Counted from the first letter of the stretch, positions 33,319 through 41,981 are shown. The stretch is 52,752 nucleotides of DNA from Aquisalinus sp. (GCA_022763115.1 JALEGJ010000061.1:1-52752); one strand, 5' to 3'. The notes: generated by a model from the sequence alone, not told the origin. Made by a program: numbers and translations.

Positions 33319-35241
33319 ATGACTTTTATCATCAGAAAAATTCGACGTCGCCCTAATGGTCAGGAAGTTGTCCGCGATCAGCCTGTGAATAAAACAGAGC
33401 TAACCGTTGGCCGCGCAACCGAGTGCGATATTTACCTGCCGGACCTGACCGTCAGCCTTAATCACGCGACGATTGAAGCTGCCGGGAACAGCATTCGCGT
33501 GCAGGCGACAAGCGACCGTCCCGTGAAGGCAAAGGGCAAGTTCGGCACACGCTTTGTTTTCCCTGCCAAAGACGAGAATACGATCGGGATCGGTCCTTAC
33601 CAGATCAAGATCTACAAGGAAGATGACTCCATTGTTGTAGCTACGGAGCGTACAGAAGAAAAAACCCAGATGCTCCAGCCAGAGGATGAAGAAAAAATCT
33701 TTAGCCTCAAGAAAGCTGTTATTGGCAAGCGCTCTCATGCCTGGTTTTGGGCACTCGTGACGGTATTCGTCGCGATCGCGGCCCCGTTATATTATTTCTA
33801 TTCTGACCGTAAGGCTGATGTTGCCAATCCCATTGAGATCAGGGCAGATCAGGAGCTGATTGGTACACGCGTTGATCAGCTATGGCTGTCAGGGCCCATG
33901 TCACTGGCCCATACAAGTCTGGCTGATAATTGTAATGCCTGTCACCTCAATGCGTTTGAATCCGTGCAGGATGTAACCTGTCTGTCTTCAGGCTGTCATG
34001 ACGGCATTCGCAATCACGCAGAACAGGATGATCTCTGGGCCTCGAAGCCACCGCTTTCTGCTGGCGAAGAAATCCTGCGCTCAGTCGCTCAGTTTACCGG
34101 CAAAAACGAAATGGCCTGTGGTTCCTGCCATATGGAGCATAATGGACGCGAGGGAGTCATTCTGACGTCGGAAGGCACCTGTAACGATTGTCATGCCGAC
34201 ATGGATACAAGATTGACTGATACCGACCTGATTAACGTCAGTCACTTTGATGTGGATCACCCGAATTTCCGTCCGACGGTCATTACAGAACCACATTTTG
34301 ATAACCCGGTGACAGCGCGTATCAGCCTTGATGATAATCCGAAGTCTTATTCCGGTCTGAAGTTCCCGCATGATATCCATCTCGAAGCTGATGGTGCCGT
34401 TGCCAAACAGGCAATGGATCTGGCTGATGAGTGGGGTTTTGACGAGGTGCTCGGCTGCGAGGATTGTCACCAGACAAATGCTGCCGGTGCATTGTTCCTG
34501 CCCGTCAACATGGAGCAGAATTGCGGCATGTGTCACTCGCTCGCTTTCGATCAGGATCCTGAAACCGGTTATATCCGTACACTGCGCCATGGCGAGCCAC
34601 AGGATGTGATTGCCAGCATGCAGGATTTCTACAATTCCTCCGCGGCCCGTTTGTTCGATGAATCCAACACTGGTGGCTCAACACGTCGCCGCCCAGGTGA
34701 TGTCGCACAACTGCGCGAGGATAATCGCCTCGTTGACTCTCTGCTGTTCGCCAGTGATCGCGCCAGGCAACGTGTCGCAGAAATCTTCAATGAGGGCGGT
34801 GCCTGTTACGATTGTCACGTGATTGTTGAGCCTGAGGACGGTGACCCTCTGAAATATGATATTTCCCACGTGTCACTCGAAGAGCAGTTTATGCCGAAAA
34901 CAGTCTTTCATCATGAAAGCCATGATTTCATGAACTGTCTCGATTGCCATGAGGCTGAAACTTCAGACAGTGCAACTGATGTGCTCTTGCCAGGCATCGA
35001 CAATTGTCTGGATTGCCACCGCAGTGAGACCACGGTCAATTTCATCCCGTCGAATTGCCTGATGTGCCATGAGTATCATGATGACACGCATCAGCCATTC
35101 ATGACACCGGATGACTCCTCCCGGACACGTCATGCGTCAGTCTGGCCGAAGCGGGATGATGAAATCTCTGTTGCAGGCAGCAGCTTGCCACAGGCAGTTA
35201 CTGTCACCGCCGAGGCTACAAACATCCTTCAGGATCAATAG
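33319..35241 (+). CDS. FHA domain - transmembrane helix - decaheme cytochrome c
   Basis: 640 residues. Residues 1-110 form a forkhead-associated domain: LTVGRATECDIYLPD with the conserved Gly-Arg at 31-32 and S46/H49 in SLNH, which normally reads phosphothreonine. A single helix at about 141-161 anchors it, leaving the FHA part in the cytosol and residues 165-640 in the periplasm. Ten heme sites follow: CNACH 205, CX4CH 221 (CLSSGCH), then CXXCH at 267, 288, 380, 402, 496, 540, 563 and 580. The C-terminal 55 residues are heme-free. It is third in the operon after the cytochrome b-like protein, so it probably takes over electrons on the periplasmic side. A cytosolic phospho-sensor fused to a periplasmic multiheme domain is very unusual. 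Confidence 0.9.
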   Translation: MTFIIRKIRRRPNGQEVVRDQPVNKTELTVGRATECDIYLPDLTVSLNHATIEAAGNSIRVQATSDRPVKAKGKFGTRFVFPAKDENTIGIGPYQIKIYKEDDSIVVATERTEEKTQMLQPEDEEKIFSLKKAVIGKRSHAWFWALVTVFVAIAAPLYYFYSDRKADVANPIEIRADQELIGTRVDQLWLSGPMSLAHTSLADNCNACHLNAFESVQDVTCLSSGCHDGIRNHAEQDDLWASKPPLSAGEEILRSVAQFTGKNEMACGSCHMEHNGREGVILTSEGTCNDCHADMDTRLTDTDLINVSHFDVDHPNFRPTVITEPHFDNPVTARISLDDNPKSYSGLKFPHDIHLEADGAVAKQAMDLADEWGFDEVLGCEDCHQTNAAGALFLPVNMEQNCGMCHSLAFDQDPETGYIRTLRHGEPQDVIASMQDFYNSSAARLFDESNTGGSTRRRPGDVAQLREDNRLVDSLLFASDRARQRVAEIFNEGGACYDCHVIVEPEDGDPLKYDISHVSLEEQFMPKTVFHHESHDFMNCLDCHEAETSDSATDVLLPGIDNCLDCHRSETTVNFIPSNCLMCHEYHDDTHQPFMTPDDSSRTRHASVWPKRDDEISVAGSSLPQAVTVTAEATNILQDQ

Positions 35242-35254
35242 GATTACCCCGTCA

Positions 35255-35269
35255 AATCGGTTACCGATT
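35255..35269. repeat. Palindrome AATCGGTTACCGATT between FHA-decaheme gene and ccmF
   Basis: A 7-bp perfect stem with a one-base centre, extended outward by GTC/GAC with one bulged A. It lies in the 62-base gap before ccmF. It could be an operator or an RNA hairpin that tunes read-through into ccmF, or separate ccmF from the operon. No U-run follows, so it is not a standard terminator. Confidence 0.4.
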
Positions 35270-35303
35270 GACTGGGTATATCAGCCAGTTAGATAATTGA
35301 ATT

Positions 35304-37319
35304 ATGATTACTGAAATAGGTCATTATGCACTGGTGCTTGCCCTCGTAGTGGCTTTGGGCCAGACGGTTATCCCACTGCGTGCAGCACACATTGGTGACG
35401 AGCGGGGTATGTCTTTCGCCAAGAATGCGAGCATGGCGCAATTTGTTCTTGTGCTTGTCGCTTTTCTGGCCCTGATGCATGCATATGTGACGTCTGACTT
35501 CAGCGTCGAGAACGTCTATCAGAACAGTCATTCAGAAAAGCCGATGATCTATAAGATTGCAGGTGTCTGGGGTAATCATGAAGGCTCCATGATCCTCTGG
35601 ATACTCATGCTGGCATTTCTGGGTGCCCTTGTCGGGTTGTTCGGTGGCAACCTGCCACCATCCCTTCAGGCGAGAGTGCTGGGCATACAGGCTCTTATTG
35701 CAGCCTGTTTTCTGGCCTTTTCCCTTTTTACCTCGAATCCGTTTCTGCGCATGGACCCGGTGCCGATCAACGGCACGGACCTCAATCCGTTGCTGCAGGA
35801 TCCCGGGCTCGCGTTTCACCCGCCATTTCTCTATCTCGGCTATGTCGGCATGTCAGTCGCGTTTTCGTTCAGCGTTGCCGCACTTCTTGAAGGCAAGGTT
35901 GACCCTGCATGGGCCCGCTGGGTCCGTCCATGGACGCTGCTTGCCTGGTCCAGTCTCACGCTTGGCATCGCCATGGGGTCCTGGTGGGCCTATTACGAGC
36001 TTGGCTGGGGCGGCTACTGGTTCTGGGACCCGGTTGAGAATGCGTCCCTGATGCCGTGGCTCGCTGGCACGGCGCTCTTGCACAGCGCTATTGTTGTCGA
36101 AAAGCGTAACACGCTGAAGCTGTGGACAATCCTGATGGCAATCACTGCTTTCTCCACGTCCCTGCTTGGCACCTTCGTCGTGCGCTCAGGGGTGCTGACA
36201 AGTGTGCATTCATTCGCCAATGATCCTGATCGCGGTGTGCTGTTACTGGCGATCTGCATTATTCTGACGGGTGGAGCCTTTGTTCTCTATGCATGGCGCG
36301 GTCAGGCCATGAAGGCCGGGGGCACCTTCCAGACCGTCAGCCGCGAGTCAGCGCTTATTCTGAATAATCTATTACTCTCGGTCATTCTCTTCATCGTCCT
36401 GATTGGCACTTTCTGGCCGACGATTGCAGAACTGATGACCGGTGAGCGAATTACGGTTGGCCCACCATATTATAATATCCTGACAATTCCTCTGATGATG
36501 CTGCTCGCGGCTGTCATGGCGTATGGCATTTTGCTGCCATGGAAACGGGGCGAGATGAAAACGGTTTCAGGGCGCCTGAAATGGGCAGGGGGCCTGACTG
36601 TTCTCTTTACGATTGTGGCGTTTTATCTGTCAGGGTTCCGTAACATTCTCGCTGTCGTTGGCTGCCTCATCGCGTTCTGGATTATGTTGAGCACACTGAC
36701 GGATATTGCCCTGCGCATGAAACTCTTTCAGATACCGCTCAAAACCAGCCTTAACCGGGCTGCCGGGTTCCCGCGTGCCTTCTGGGGCGGCTCTCTGGCA
36801 CATTTCGGTATTGGGGTCTGTATCCTCGGCATGGTCGGCACGTCGCTTTGGGTCACCGAAGAGCAGACTATCATGAAGCCCGGTGATGTCATTGATGTCG
36901 CCGACTATCAGCTCCGGATGGAACGTATCGAAATACTGAATATTGCCAACTACGAGACCGAGATGGCAACATTCAGCCTGCTGAAAAATGGCAGCGTCGT
37001 CAGTATTGTCCAGCCGGAACGCCGCTGGTACCCGGTTGCCCAGCAACAGACAGTTGAAGCGGCCATTCAACCCCGCTGGACCTCGGACGTTTATGTCGCG
37101 ATCGGCGAGCCGCGCGGTGAAAACAACGAGGCTCGCATTGTCCGCGCTTACTATCATCCGCTTGTCATGTATCTGTGGAGCGGCTCCCTGCTGATGGCTT
37201 TTGGCGGCATTGTCTCCCTGACAGACAGGCGTTACCGCGTCGGTGCACCAAAGCCGAAACAGGCCAGCTCCAAACCCGCATCATCCAGCACAGCACCTGA
37301 TGCTATTCCGGCAGAGTAG
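35304..37319 (+). CDS. ccmF: Cytochrome c heme lyase subunit CcmF
   Basis: CcmF, with CcmH and CcmI, attaches heme covalently to CXXCH motifs in the periplasm (System I). The 671-residue polytopic protein has the WWD heme-handling motif GSWWAYYELGWGGYWFWDPVEN at about 225-246 and the conserved HPPFLYLGYVG. The ATG has no clear ribosome-binding site, perhaps because it depends on the upstream operon. It follows the FHA-decaheme gene by 62 bases in the same direction. The usual partners ccmE before it and ccmG after it are not adjacent. Confidence 0.96.
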   Translation: MITEIGHYALVLALVVALGQTVIPLRAAHIGDERGMSFAKNASMAQFVLVLVAFLALMHAYVTSDFSVENVYQNSHSEKPMIYKIAGVWGNHEGSMILWILMLAFLGALVGLFGGNLPPSLQARVLGIQALIAACFLAFSLFTSNPFLRMDPVPINGTDLNPLLQDPGLAFHPPFLYLGYVGMSVAFSFSVAALLEGKVDPAWARWVRPWTLLAWSSLTLGIAMGSWWAYYELGWGGYWFWDPVENASLMPWLAGTALLHSAIVVEKRNTLKLWTILMAITAFSTSLLGTFVVRSGVLTSVHSFANDPDRGVLLLAICIILTGGAFVLYAWRGQAMKAGGTFQTVSRESALILNNLLLSVILFIVLIGTFWPTIAELMTGERITVGPPYYNILTIPLMMLLAAVMAYGILLPWKRGEMKTVSGRLKWAGGLTVLFTIVAFYLSGFRNILAVVGCLIAFWIMLSTLTDIALRMKLFQIPLKTSLNRAAGFPRAFWGGSLAHFGIGVCILGMVGTSLWVTEEQTIMKPGDVIDVADYQLRMERIEILNIANYETEMATFSLLKNGSVVSIVQPERRWYPVAQQQTVEAAIQPRWTSDVYVAIGEPRGENNEARIVRAYYHPLVMYLWSGSLLMAFGGIVSLTDRRYRVGAPKPKQASSKPASSSTAPDAIPAE

Positions 37320-37332
37320 ATTGGATAAATAC

Positions 37333-37794
37333 ATGAGAAAGCTCCTGATTGCTGCAGTCGTCGCGTGTCTTTCTCTCTCTCCGGCACTGGCGATTGATCC
37401 GGAGGAGGTTCTGGAGGACCCTGTACTGGAAGAACGCGCCCGTGAAATTTCGAAAGGTCTTCGCTGCATCGTCTGTAAAAATCAGTCTATTGATGAGTCT
37501 GATGCCATGCTCGCCAAGGACTTGCGCATTCTTGTGCGCCAACGCGTGGCTGCTGGCGATAGCAACGAAGAAGTAACAGATTACGTTGTCGATCGTTACG
37601 GAGAGTTCGTACTTTTACGACCCCGTTTTTCTACCCAAAACCTGCTGCTCTGGATTTCTCCGATCTTTATGCTGGTCATTGGAGCCGGGCTGGCTGTTTA
37701 TTTCCTGCGCCTGCAAAAGCAGCCGGAGGTCAAGGTCGCGCCGCTAAGCGAAGACGAGAAAAAAGAGCTTGATCGCCTGACCAGCGAGAGCTGA
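37333..37794 (+). CDS. ccmH: Cytochrome c maturation protein CcmH (CcmL-type)
   Basis: 153-residue periplasmic thioreductase that keeps apocytochrome CXXCH thiols reduced. A signal peptide ends at ALA (residue 20). The active motif LRCIVCKNQSI places cysteines at 45 and 48; most homologues have CQNQS, so K replaces Q. A C-terminal membrane helix is at about 100-122. The open frame runs back to 37243 inside ccmF, but the ATG at 37333, right before the signal peptide, is the real start. It lies 13 bases after ccmF, where ccmG would normally intervene. Confidence 0.95.
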   Translation: MRKLLIAAVVACLSLSPALAIDPEEVLEDPVLEERAREISKGLRCIVCKNQSIDESDAMLAKDLRILVRQRVAAGDSNEEVTDYVVDRYGEFVLLRPRFSTQNLLLWISPIFMLVIGAGLAVYFLRLQKQPEVKVAPLSEDEKKELDRLTSES

Positions 37795-37816
37795 TAAATA
37801 ATTGCCCCATCTCAAT

Positions 37817-38989
37817 TTATTGCCCAAGCGCCGCTCGTGCATCAGGGTCATTTGGCGCGAGCCGCAGTACCTCTTGATAAGCCCGACGCGCTTCTTCAGT
37901 TTGTCCAAGTGTGGTGTATGACCTGGCCAACATCCGCCAGCCGGCAAGATCATCCGGGTTTTCCTCAAGACGAGCAGCAAGGCCAGCAACCATGCCTTCA
38001 ATCATCTGGCTTTGCTGATCGGCGGTCATTTGCTGCGCAGCCTGAATATCTGCCGCCGTTGGCCCACGCCGCACAGGGGGCTCTTCCACAGGTGCCGGGT
38101 CAGGTAAAGAAGACTGCTGAGGGCTTATCACAGAACTGAGTTCACCGCCTGATGCCGCGGCTACTTGCTGGCGAACAACCGGCAGCCATGGTGCGTCAGG
38201 GGGGGAAATGCTGATAAGACGCTCCCAGTCAGCCACCGCAGCAGGAATATTACCTTCCTGCGCCTTCGCCAGGGCAAGGTAATAAACTGCCTGTGGATCA
38301 TCCGGGTTTTCTGACAGGAAAACCTCAAAGATCGACTTTGCTTCCTGGCTGACCATACCACCATTTCCGACCACGAGCGTTTCTGCGTACTCGGCCGCAA
38401 GTTGTCGATCCCGGCCGCCAACGACGCGGTTAGCTTCACGATACGCCTCAATCGCTTCATCATAACGATTGAGATTGATCAGGGACCGGGCAAGCAAGGC
38501 CCATCCCTCTGCATCTTCGGGATTATCGGCGAGGCGCTGACGCAACGACCCGATCATGTCGTTCATCCCGGCATGCATACCGTCAGCGGCGCTGGGCGCA
38601 CTGGCCAGATCAGTGCGTTCCGCAAAAGGCGACGCGGGCTGATCCGGGCTGCCATTGGCGAAGTAAACAATGCCAGCCAGCACAGGCATCAGCCCGGCAA
38701 AGCTGAACAGCAGAATCGGAGAGCTACCCTGTTTGGCAGTTTTCTGCTCGTTGGCGGCTCTTGCCTCAAGCAGCATACGCCGTTCGATTTCCAGCCTGGC
38801 AGCTTCCCGTTCTTCCGGTGCAATAACACCGCGGCTCACATCCCGGTCGAGTTCCGCCAGCTGATCCCGATAAACGGTCAGATTATATTCGCTGGTCTCG
38901 GCTTGTTCTTCCTGGCTGCGCAAGTAAGGGATCACAAGCAACGCAACAGCCGCAAACGTCAGCAGGGCACACACCAGAAAAAGAAGCAT
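37817..38989 (-). CDS. ccmI: Cytochrome c maturation protein CcmI (CycH-like)
   Basis: CcmI is the TPR chaperone that brings apocytochromes to CcmF/H. The 390-residue protein starts with one membrane helix, then a coiled segment (YRDQLAELDRDVSRGVIAPEEREAARLEIERRML), a second helix near 98-118, and TPR repeats from about 145 to the end (EGWALLARSLINLNRYDEAIEAYREA). GAGG six bases upstream supports the ATG at 38989 over the GTG at 39001. It is convergent with ccmH, an unusual orientation, because ccmI normally follows ccmH in the same direction. Confidence 0.9.
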   Translation of the reverse strand: MLLFLVCALLTFAAVALLVIPYLRSQEEQAETSEYNLTVYRDQLAELDRDVSRGVIAPEEREAARLEIERRMLLEARAANEQKTAKQGSSPILLFSFAGLMPVLAGIVYFANGSPDQPASPFAERTDLASAPSAADGMHAGMNDMIGSLRQRLADNPEDAEGWALLARSLINLNRYDEAIEAYREANRVVGGRDRQLAAEYAETLVVGNGGMVSQEAKSIFEVFLSENPDDPQAVYYLALAKAQEGNIPAAVADWERLISISPPDAPWLPVVRQQVAAASGGELSSVISPQQSSLPDPAPVEEPPVRRGPTAADIQAAQQMTADQQSQMIEGMVAGLAARLEENPDDLAGWRMLARSYTTLGQTEEARRAYQEVLRLAPNDPDARAALGQ

Positions 38990-39114
38990 CGTCAACCTCA
39001 CTCAATTCTGAGCATGACATAGGATATCAATAGCCTTTTGAACAGGGTTGTTCCCGTGCGGTCTGCGCGAACATGCGCCTTGATCGGGGAGAAGGGCCGC
39101 CCTAAGGTTTAACC

Positions 39115-39762
39115 ATGGACCGAAAAGTCGCCATCTGCACGCCAATACACCGTTATACGCATGCTGACTTTACGGCATCGCTGATCAAGACGTATCGCGC
39201 CGTCAAAAACCCCGACAATCTCGCTTGGCTGAATATGGTCGGCAACGCCAATCTCGCGCAGGCCCGCAACATCCTTGTGTCAGAGGCCATCAGACGCGGG
39301 GTCGATGACATCGTATTTATTGACTCTGACATAGGCTGGGAGCCCGATGCCTTTGCGGCATTGTTTGAGGCACCGCAGGACTGCCTCATCGTCGCTGGCG
39401 CTCCCCAGCGTCGTGACCAGCAGGATGTCAAATTTTGCAGTGTGGTTGATGACAAACAGGCAACGAACGGGCGCCTCATTTCCGGTATAGCAGCGACAGC
39501 TTTCATGCGCATACAGGCACGGGTTTTTCCGATGCTGAAATACGCTGAAACCTATCAGCATAATGATGGTGAGACTCGTGCATGGTTCGATTATGTACGG
39601 TATTACAATCAGGAACATGGCGTCAGCGGGTTCATCAATGAAGATTTCTACTTCAGTATGAAGAGCAAGGAAGAGGGGGTGGAAAACTGGATCGACCCGA
39701 CCATCAGGTTGCGCCATTATAACAATATCGCACTTACAGCCTGCATGGTGGATCATCTCTAG
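39115..39762 (+). CDS. GT-A-like glycosyltransferase, copy 1 of a tandem pair
   Basis: 215 residues, no signal peptide. The N-terminal VAICTPIHRYTHADFTASL and the acidic motif FIDSDIGW (about 68-75) resemble the nucleotide-sugar and metal-binding DxD region of GT-A glycosyltransferases. The C-terminal FINEDFYFSMKSKEEGVENWIDPTIRLRHYN suits the acceptor side. It is about half identical by eye to the next gene, which starts 9 bases later, so the pair arose by tandem duplication. Donor and acceptor cannot be told. Confidence 0.7.
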   Translation: MDRKVAICTPIHRYTHADFTASLIKTYRAVKNPDNLAWLNMVGNANLAQARNILVSEAIRRGVDDIVFIDSDIGWEPDAFAALFEAPQDCLIVAGAPQRRDQQDVKFCSVVDDKQATNGRLISGIAATAFMRIQARVFPMLKYAETYQHNDGETRAWFDYVRYYNQEHGVSGFINEDFYFSMKSKEEGVENWIDPTIRLRHYNNIALTACMVDHL

Positions 39763-39771
39763 GGGGTAATA

Positions 39772-40419
39772 ATGGTACGCAAGATAGCTATATGCACCCC
39801 CATACATCGTAATACGGATGCAGACTTTACGTCGTCTCTCTTGAAAACATTCAGAGTCGTGAAAGAACAGCTGGCTTGGTTGAACGTCGTCGGGCAGGCC
39901 AATGTTGCCCATGCGCGCAATATCCTTGTTGCCGAAGCGCTGAAACGGGATGCGACCGATATCGTTTTCATCGACTCCGATATCGGCTGGGAACCGGAAG
40001 CATTCGGCAGGTTATTTGCCGTGCCGGATGACTGTCGCATCGTCGCTGGTGCGCCGCAGCGGCGTGATCCGAAAAGCGTTTCCTTTTGTTCCATACCTGA
40101 TCAACAGGGCATGAAACGTCATGGCCACCTCGTTTCCGGCCTGGCGGCTACGGCGTTCCTCAGGATACAGAAATCTGTCTTTAATGAACTGGATTACGCA
40201 AGGACCTATCAGCATCCGGAAGGCACTTGTAAGTCATGGTTCTTTCACGATATCGCCCCGCCGCGAGAAGGAGAGCCCGACGGGTTCATCGCCTCTGACT
40301 TTTATTTCAGCACGAGATGCACGCAGGCAGGGATTGACGTCTGGATCGATCCGGATATCCAGTTGCGGCATTATGCAACCGTGCCCCTCACCAGTCGGCT
40401 GGTAGATTATCTGGCTTGA
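39772..40419 (+). CDS. GT-A-like glycosyltransferase, copy 2 of a tandem pair
   Basis: 215 residues, the same length as the upstream paralogue. KIAICTPIHRNTDADFTSSLLKTFR and FIDSDIGWEPEAF align without gaps to copy 1; the C-terminal part is more diverged (WFFHDIAPPREGEPDGFIASDFYFSTRCTQAG). An AGGGGG ribosome-binding site precedes the ATG. The conserved DSD suggests both copies are active. Assignment to a GT-A fold is by motif; the closest CAZy family is not evident. Confidence 0.7.
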   Translation: MVRKIAICTPIHRNTDADFTSSLLKTFRVVKEQLAWLNVVGQANVAHARNILVAEALKRDATDIVFIDSDIGWEPEAFGRLFAVPDDCRIVAGAPQRRDPKSVSFCSIPDQQGMKRHGHLVSGLAATAFLRIQKSVFNELDYARTYQHPEGTCKSWFFHDIAPPREGEPDGFIASDFYFSTRCTQAGIDVWIDPDIQLRHYATVPLTSRLVDYLA

Positions 40420-40573
40420 ATTGGGTCTGAATTTGGCAATTCATCATTGTGCGGCGCAGCAATCGGAGCACATTTTCACTAGGCTGTGATTAACCAAAAA
40501 CTGCTTGCTATCCCTGCCAAAAAAGAGAAGTCTGGCGGCATTTTCCAACAGAGAGAAAAGGGGAGTGTGAAAC

Positions 40574-41932
40574 GTGGCCAGCTCAAAAGCAGTGCAAAAG
40601 GAAGTCAAGGAATTCATGTCCGGCCTCAAGCGCCGCAACCCGCATGAGGGCGAGTTCCATCAGGCGGTACAGGAACTGGTCGAAACCGTCATGCCCTATT
40701 ATTTGGATCATGACCAATATCGCAAATGGCGTATTCTGGAGCGTATGACGGAGCCCGACAGGGTCGTGATGTTCCGAGTGACCTGGTCAGACGACACCGG
40801 GACGATCCGCGCAAACAAGGCGTGGCGCGTCCAGTTCAACAACGCTATCGGCCCCTATAAAGGCGGGATGCGGTTTCATCCCAGTGTGACGCTTAGTGTG
40901 CTGAAATTCCTCGGCTTTGAGCAGTGCTTCAAGAATGCCCTCACAGGCCTGCCGATGGGCGGCGCAAAAGGGGGATCAAACTTCAATCCCAAAGGACGCT
41001 CGGATCTTGAGATCATGCGCTTCTGTCATTCTCTGATGACAGAGCTGTATCGTCATATCGGCGAGAGCAAGGATGTTCCTGCTGGCGATATCGGGGTCGG
41101 GGCACGCGAAATTGGCTATATGTTCGGCCAGTATAAACGCCTTGAAAATAATTTTGTTGGTGTGCTGACAGGTAAAGGCCTTGAATATGGCGGTAGTTTG
41201 ATCCGCAAGGAGGCAACTGGCTACGGCACGGTTTACTTTGCCCAGAATATGCTGAGCCACATTGATGACAGCGTGGAAGGGAAAGACGTTGTCATTTCCG
41301 GCTCCGGGAACGTGGCAACCTATGCCATCGAAAAGGTACTGCATTATGGCGGCAAACCATTGACGGCATCTGACTCCGGTGGATCAATCTATGATCCGGA
41401 TGGTATTGACGAGGAAAAGCTTGAGTTCATCAAGCAACTCAAGGAGGTTCGCCGTGGTCGAATTAGTGAGTATGCCGAGAAATACTCCTCAGCCGAGTAT
41501 ATGGAAGGCAAGCGCCCCTGGGGGGTGAAATGCGATATCGCCTTGCCCTGCGCGACCCAGAACGAATTGAGCGGTGATGATGCCAAAACGCTCATCGATA
41601 ATGGCGTGAAAGTGGTTGCCGAAGGGGCGAACATGCCATCGACTCTCGAAGCCGTGCATCAGTTCCTTGAGGCTGGTGTCCTCTTCGGGCCTGCCAAGGC
41701 AGCAAATGCTGGCGGTGTTGCTGTTTCAGGTCTGGAGCAGAGCCAGAATTCCTTGCGAATTTCCTGGGACGCCGAGGAAGTGGATCAGCGCCTCCAGAAT
41801 ATCATGCGGGATATTCATGCCAAGTGCGTCAAGTATGGTGAGGGTGACGGCAAGGTGAATTACGTTGCCGGGGCCAATATCGCCGGATTTGAGAAAGTCG
41901 CCGCCGCAATGGTCGCTTACGGCGTTGTCTGA
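40574..41932 (+). CDS. gdhA: NADP-specific glutamate dehydrogenase
   Basis: Makes glutamate from 2-oxoglutarate and ammonium with NADPH. The 452-residue length and motifs fit the hexameric NADP type: GGMRFHPSV, LTGLPMGGAKGGSNFNPKGRSD (substrate lysines) and the Rossmann segment VVISGSGNVATYAIEKV. The C-terminal YVAGANIAGFEKVAAAM is also typical. A GTG start is supported by GGGGAG about 8 bases upstream. It is monocistronic, ending at a shared hairpin with the convergent carboxypeptidase gene. Confidence 0.96.
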   Translation: MASSKAVQKEVKEFMSGLKRRNPHEGEFHQAVQELVETVMPYYLDHDQYRKWRILERMTEPDRVVMFRVTWSDDTGTIRANKAWRVQFNNAIGPYKGGMRFHPSVTLSVLKFLGFEQCFKNALTGLPMGGAKGGSNFNPKGRSDLEIMRFCHSLMTELYRHIGESKDVPAGDIGVGAREIGYMFGQYKRLENNFVGVLTGKGLEYGGSLIRKEATGYGTVYFAQNMLSHIDDSVEGKDVVISGSGNVATYAIEKVLHYGGKPLTASDSGGSIYDPDGIDEEKLEFIKQLKEVRRGRISEYAEKYSSAEYMEGKRPWGVKCDIALPCATQNELSGDDAKTLIDNGVKVVAEGANMPSTLEAVHQFLEAGVLFGPAKAANAGGVAVSGLEQSQNSLRISWDAEEVDQRLQNIMRDIHAKCVKYGEGDGKVNYVAGANIAGFEKVAAAMVAYGVV

Positions 41933-41952
41933 TCAGATAAAGCAAGCATGAG

Positions 41953-41981
41953 CGGATGCTGTCAGTTTACTGACGCATCCG
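41953..41981. terminator. Hairpin between convergent gdhA and the D,D-carboxypeptidase gene
   Basis: CGGATGC-(T)-GTCAG pairs with CTGAC-GCATCCG, a 12-bp stem with one bulged base and the loop TTTA. It lies 21 bases after the gdhA stop and overlaps the last codons of the opposite gene. Only a short T-run (GTTTCG) follows on the + strand, so efficiency as an intrinsic terminator is uncertain. Confidence 0.55.
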
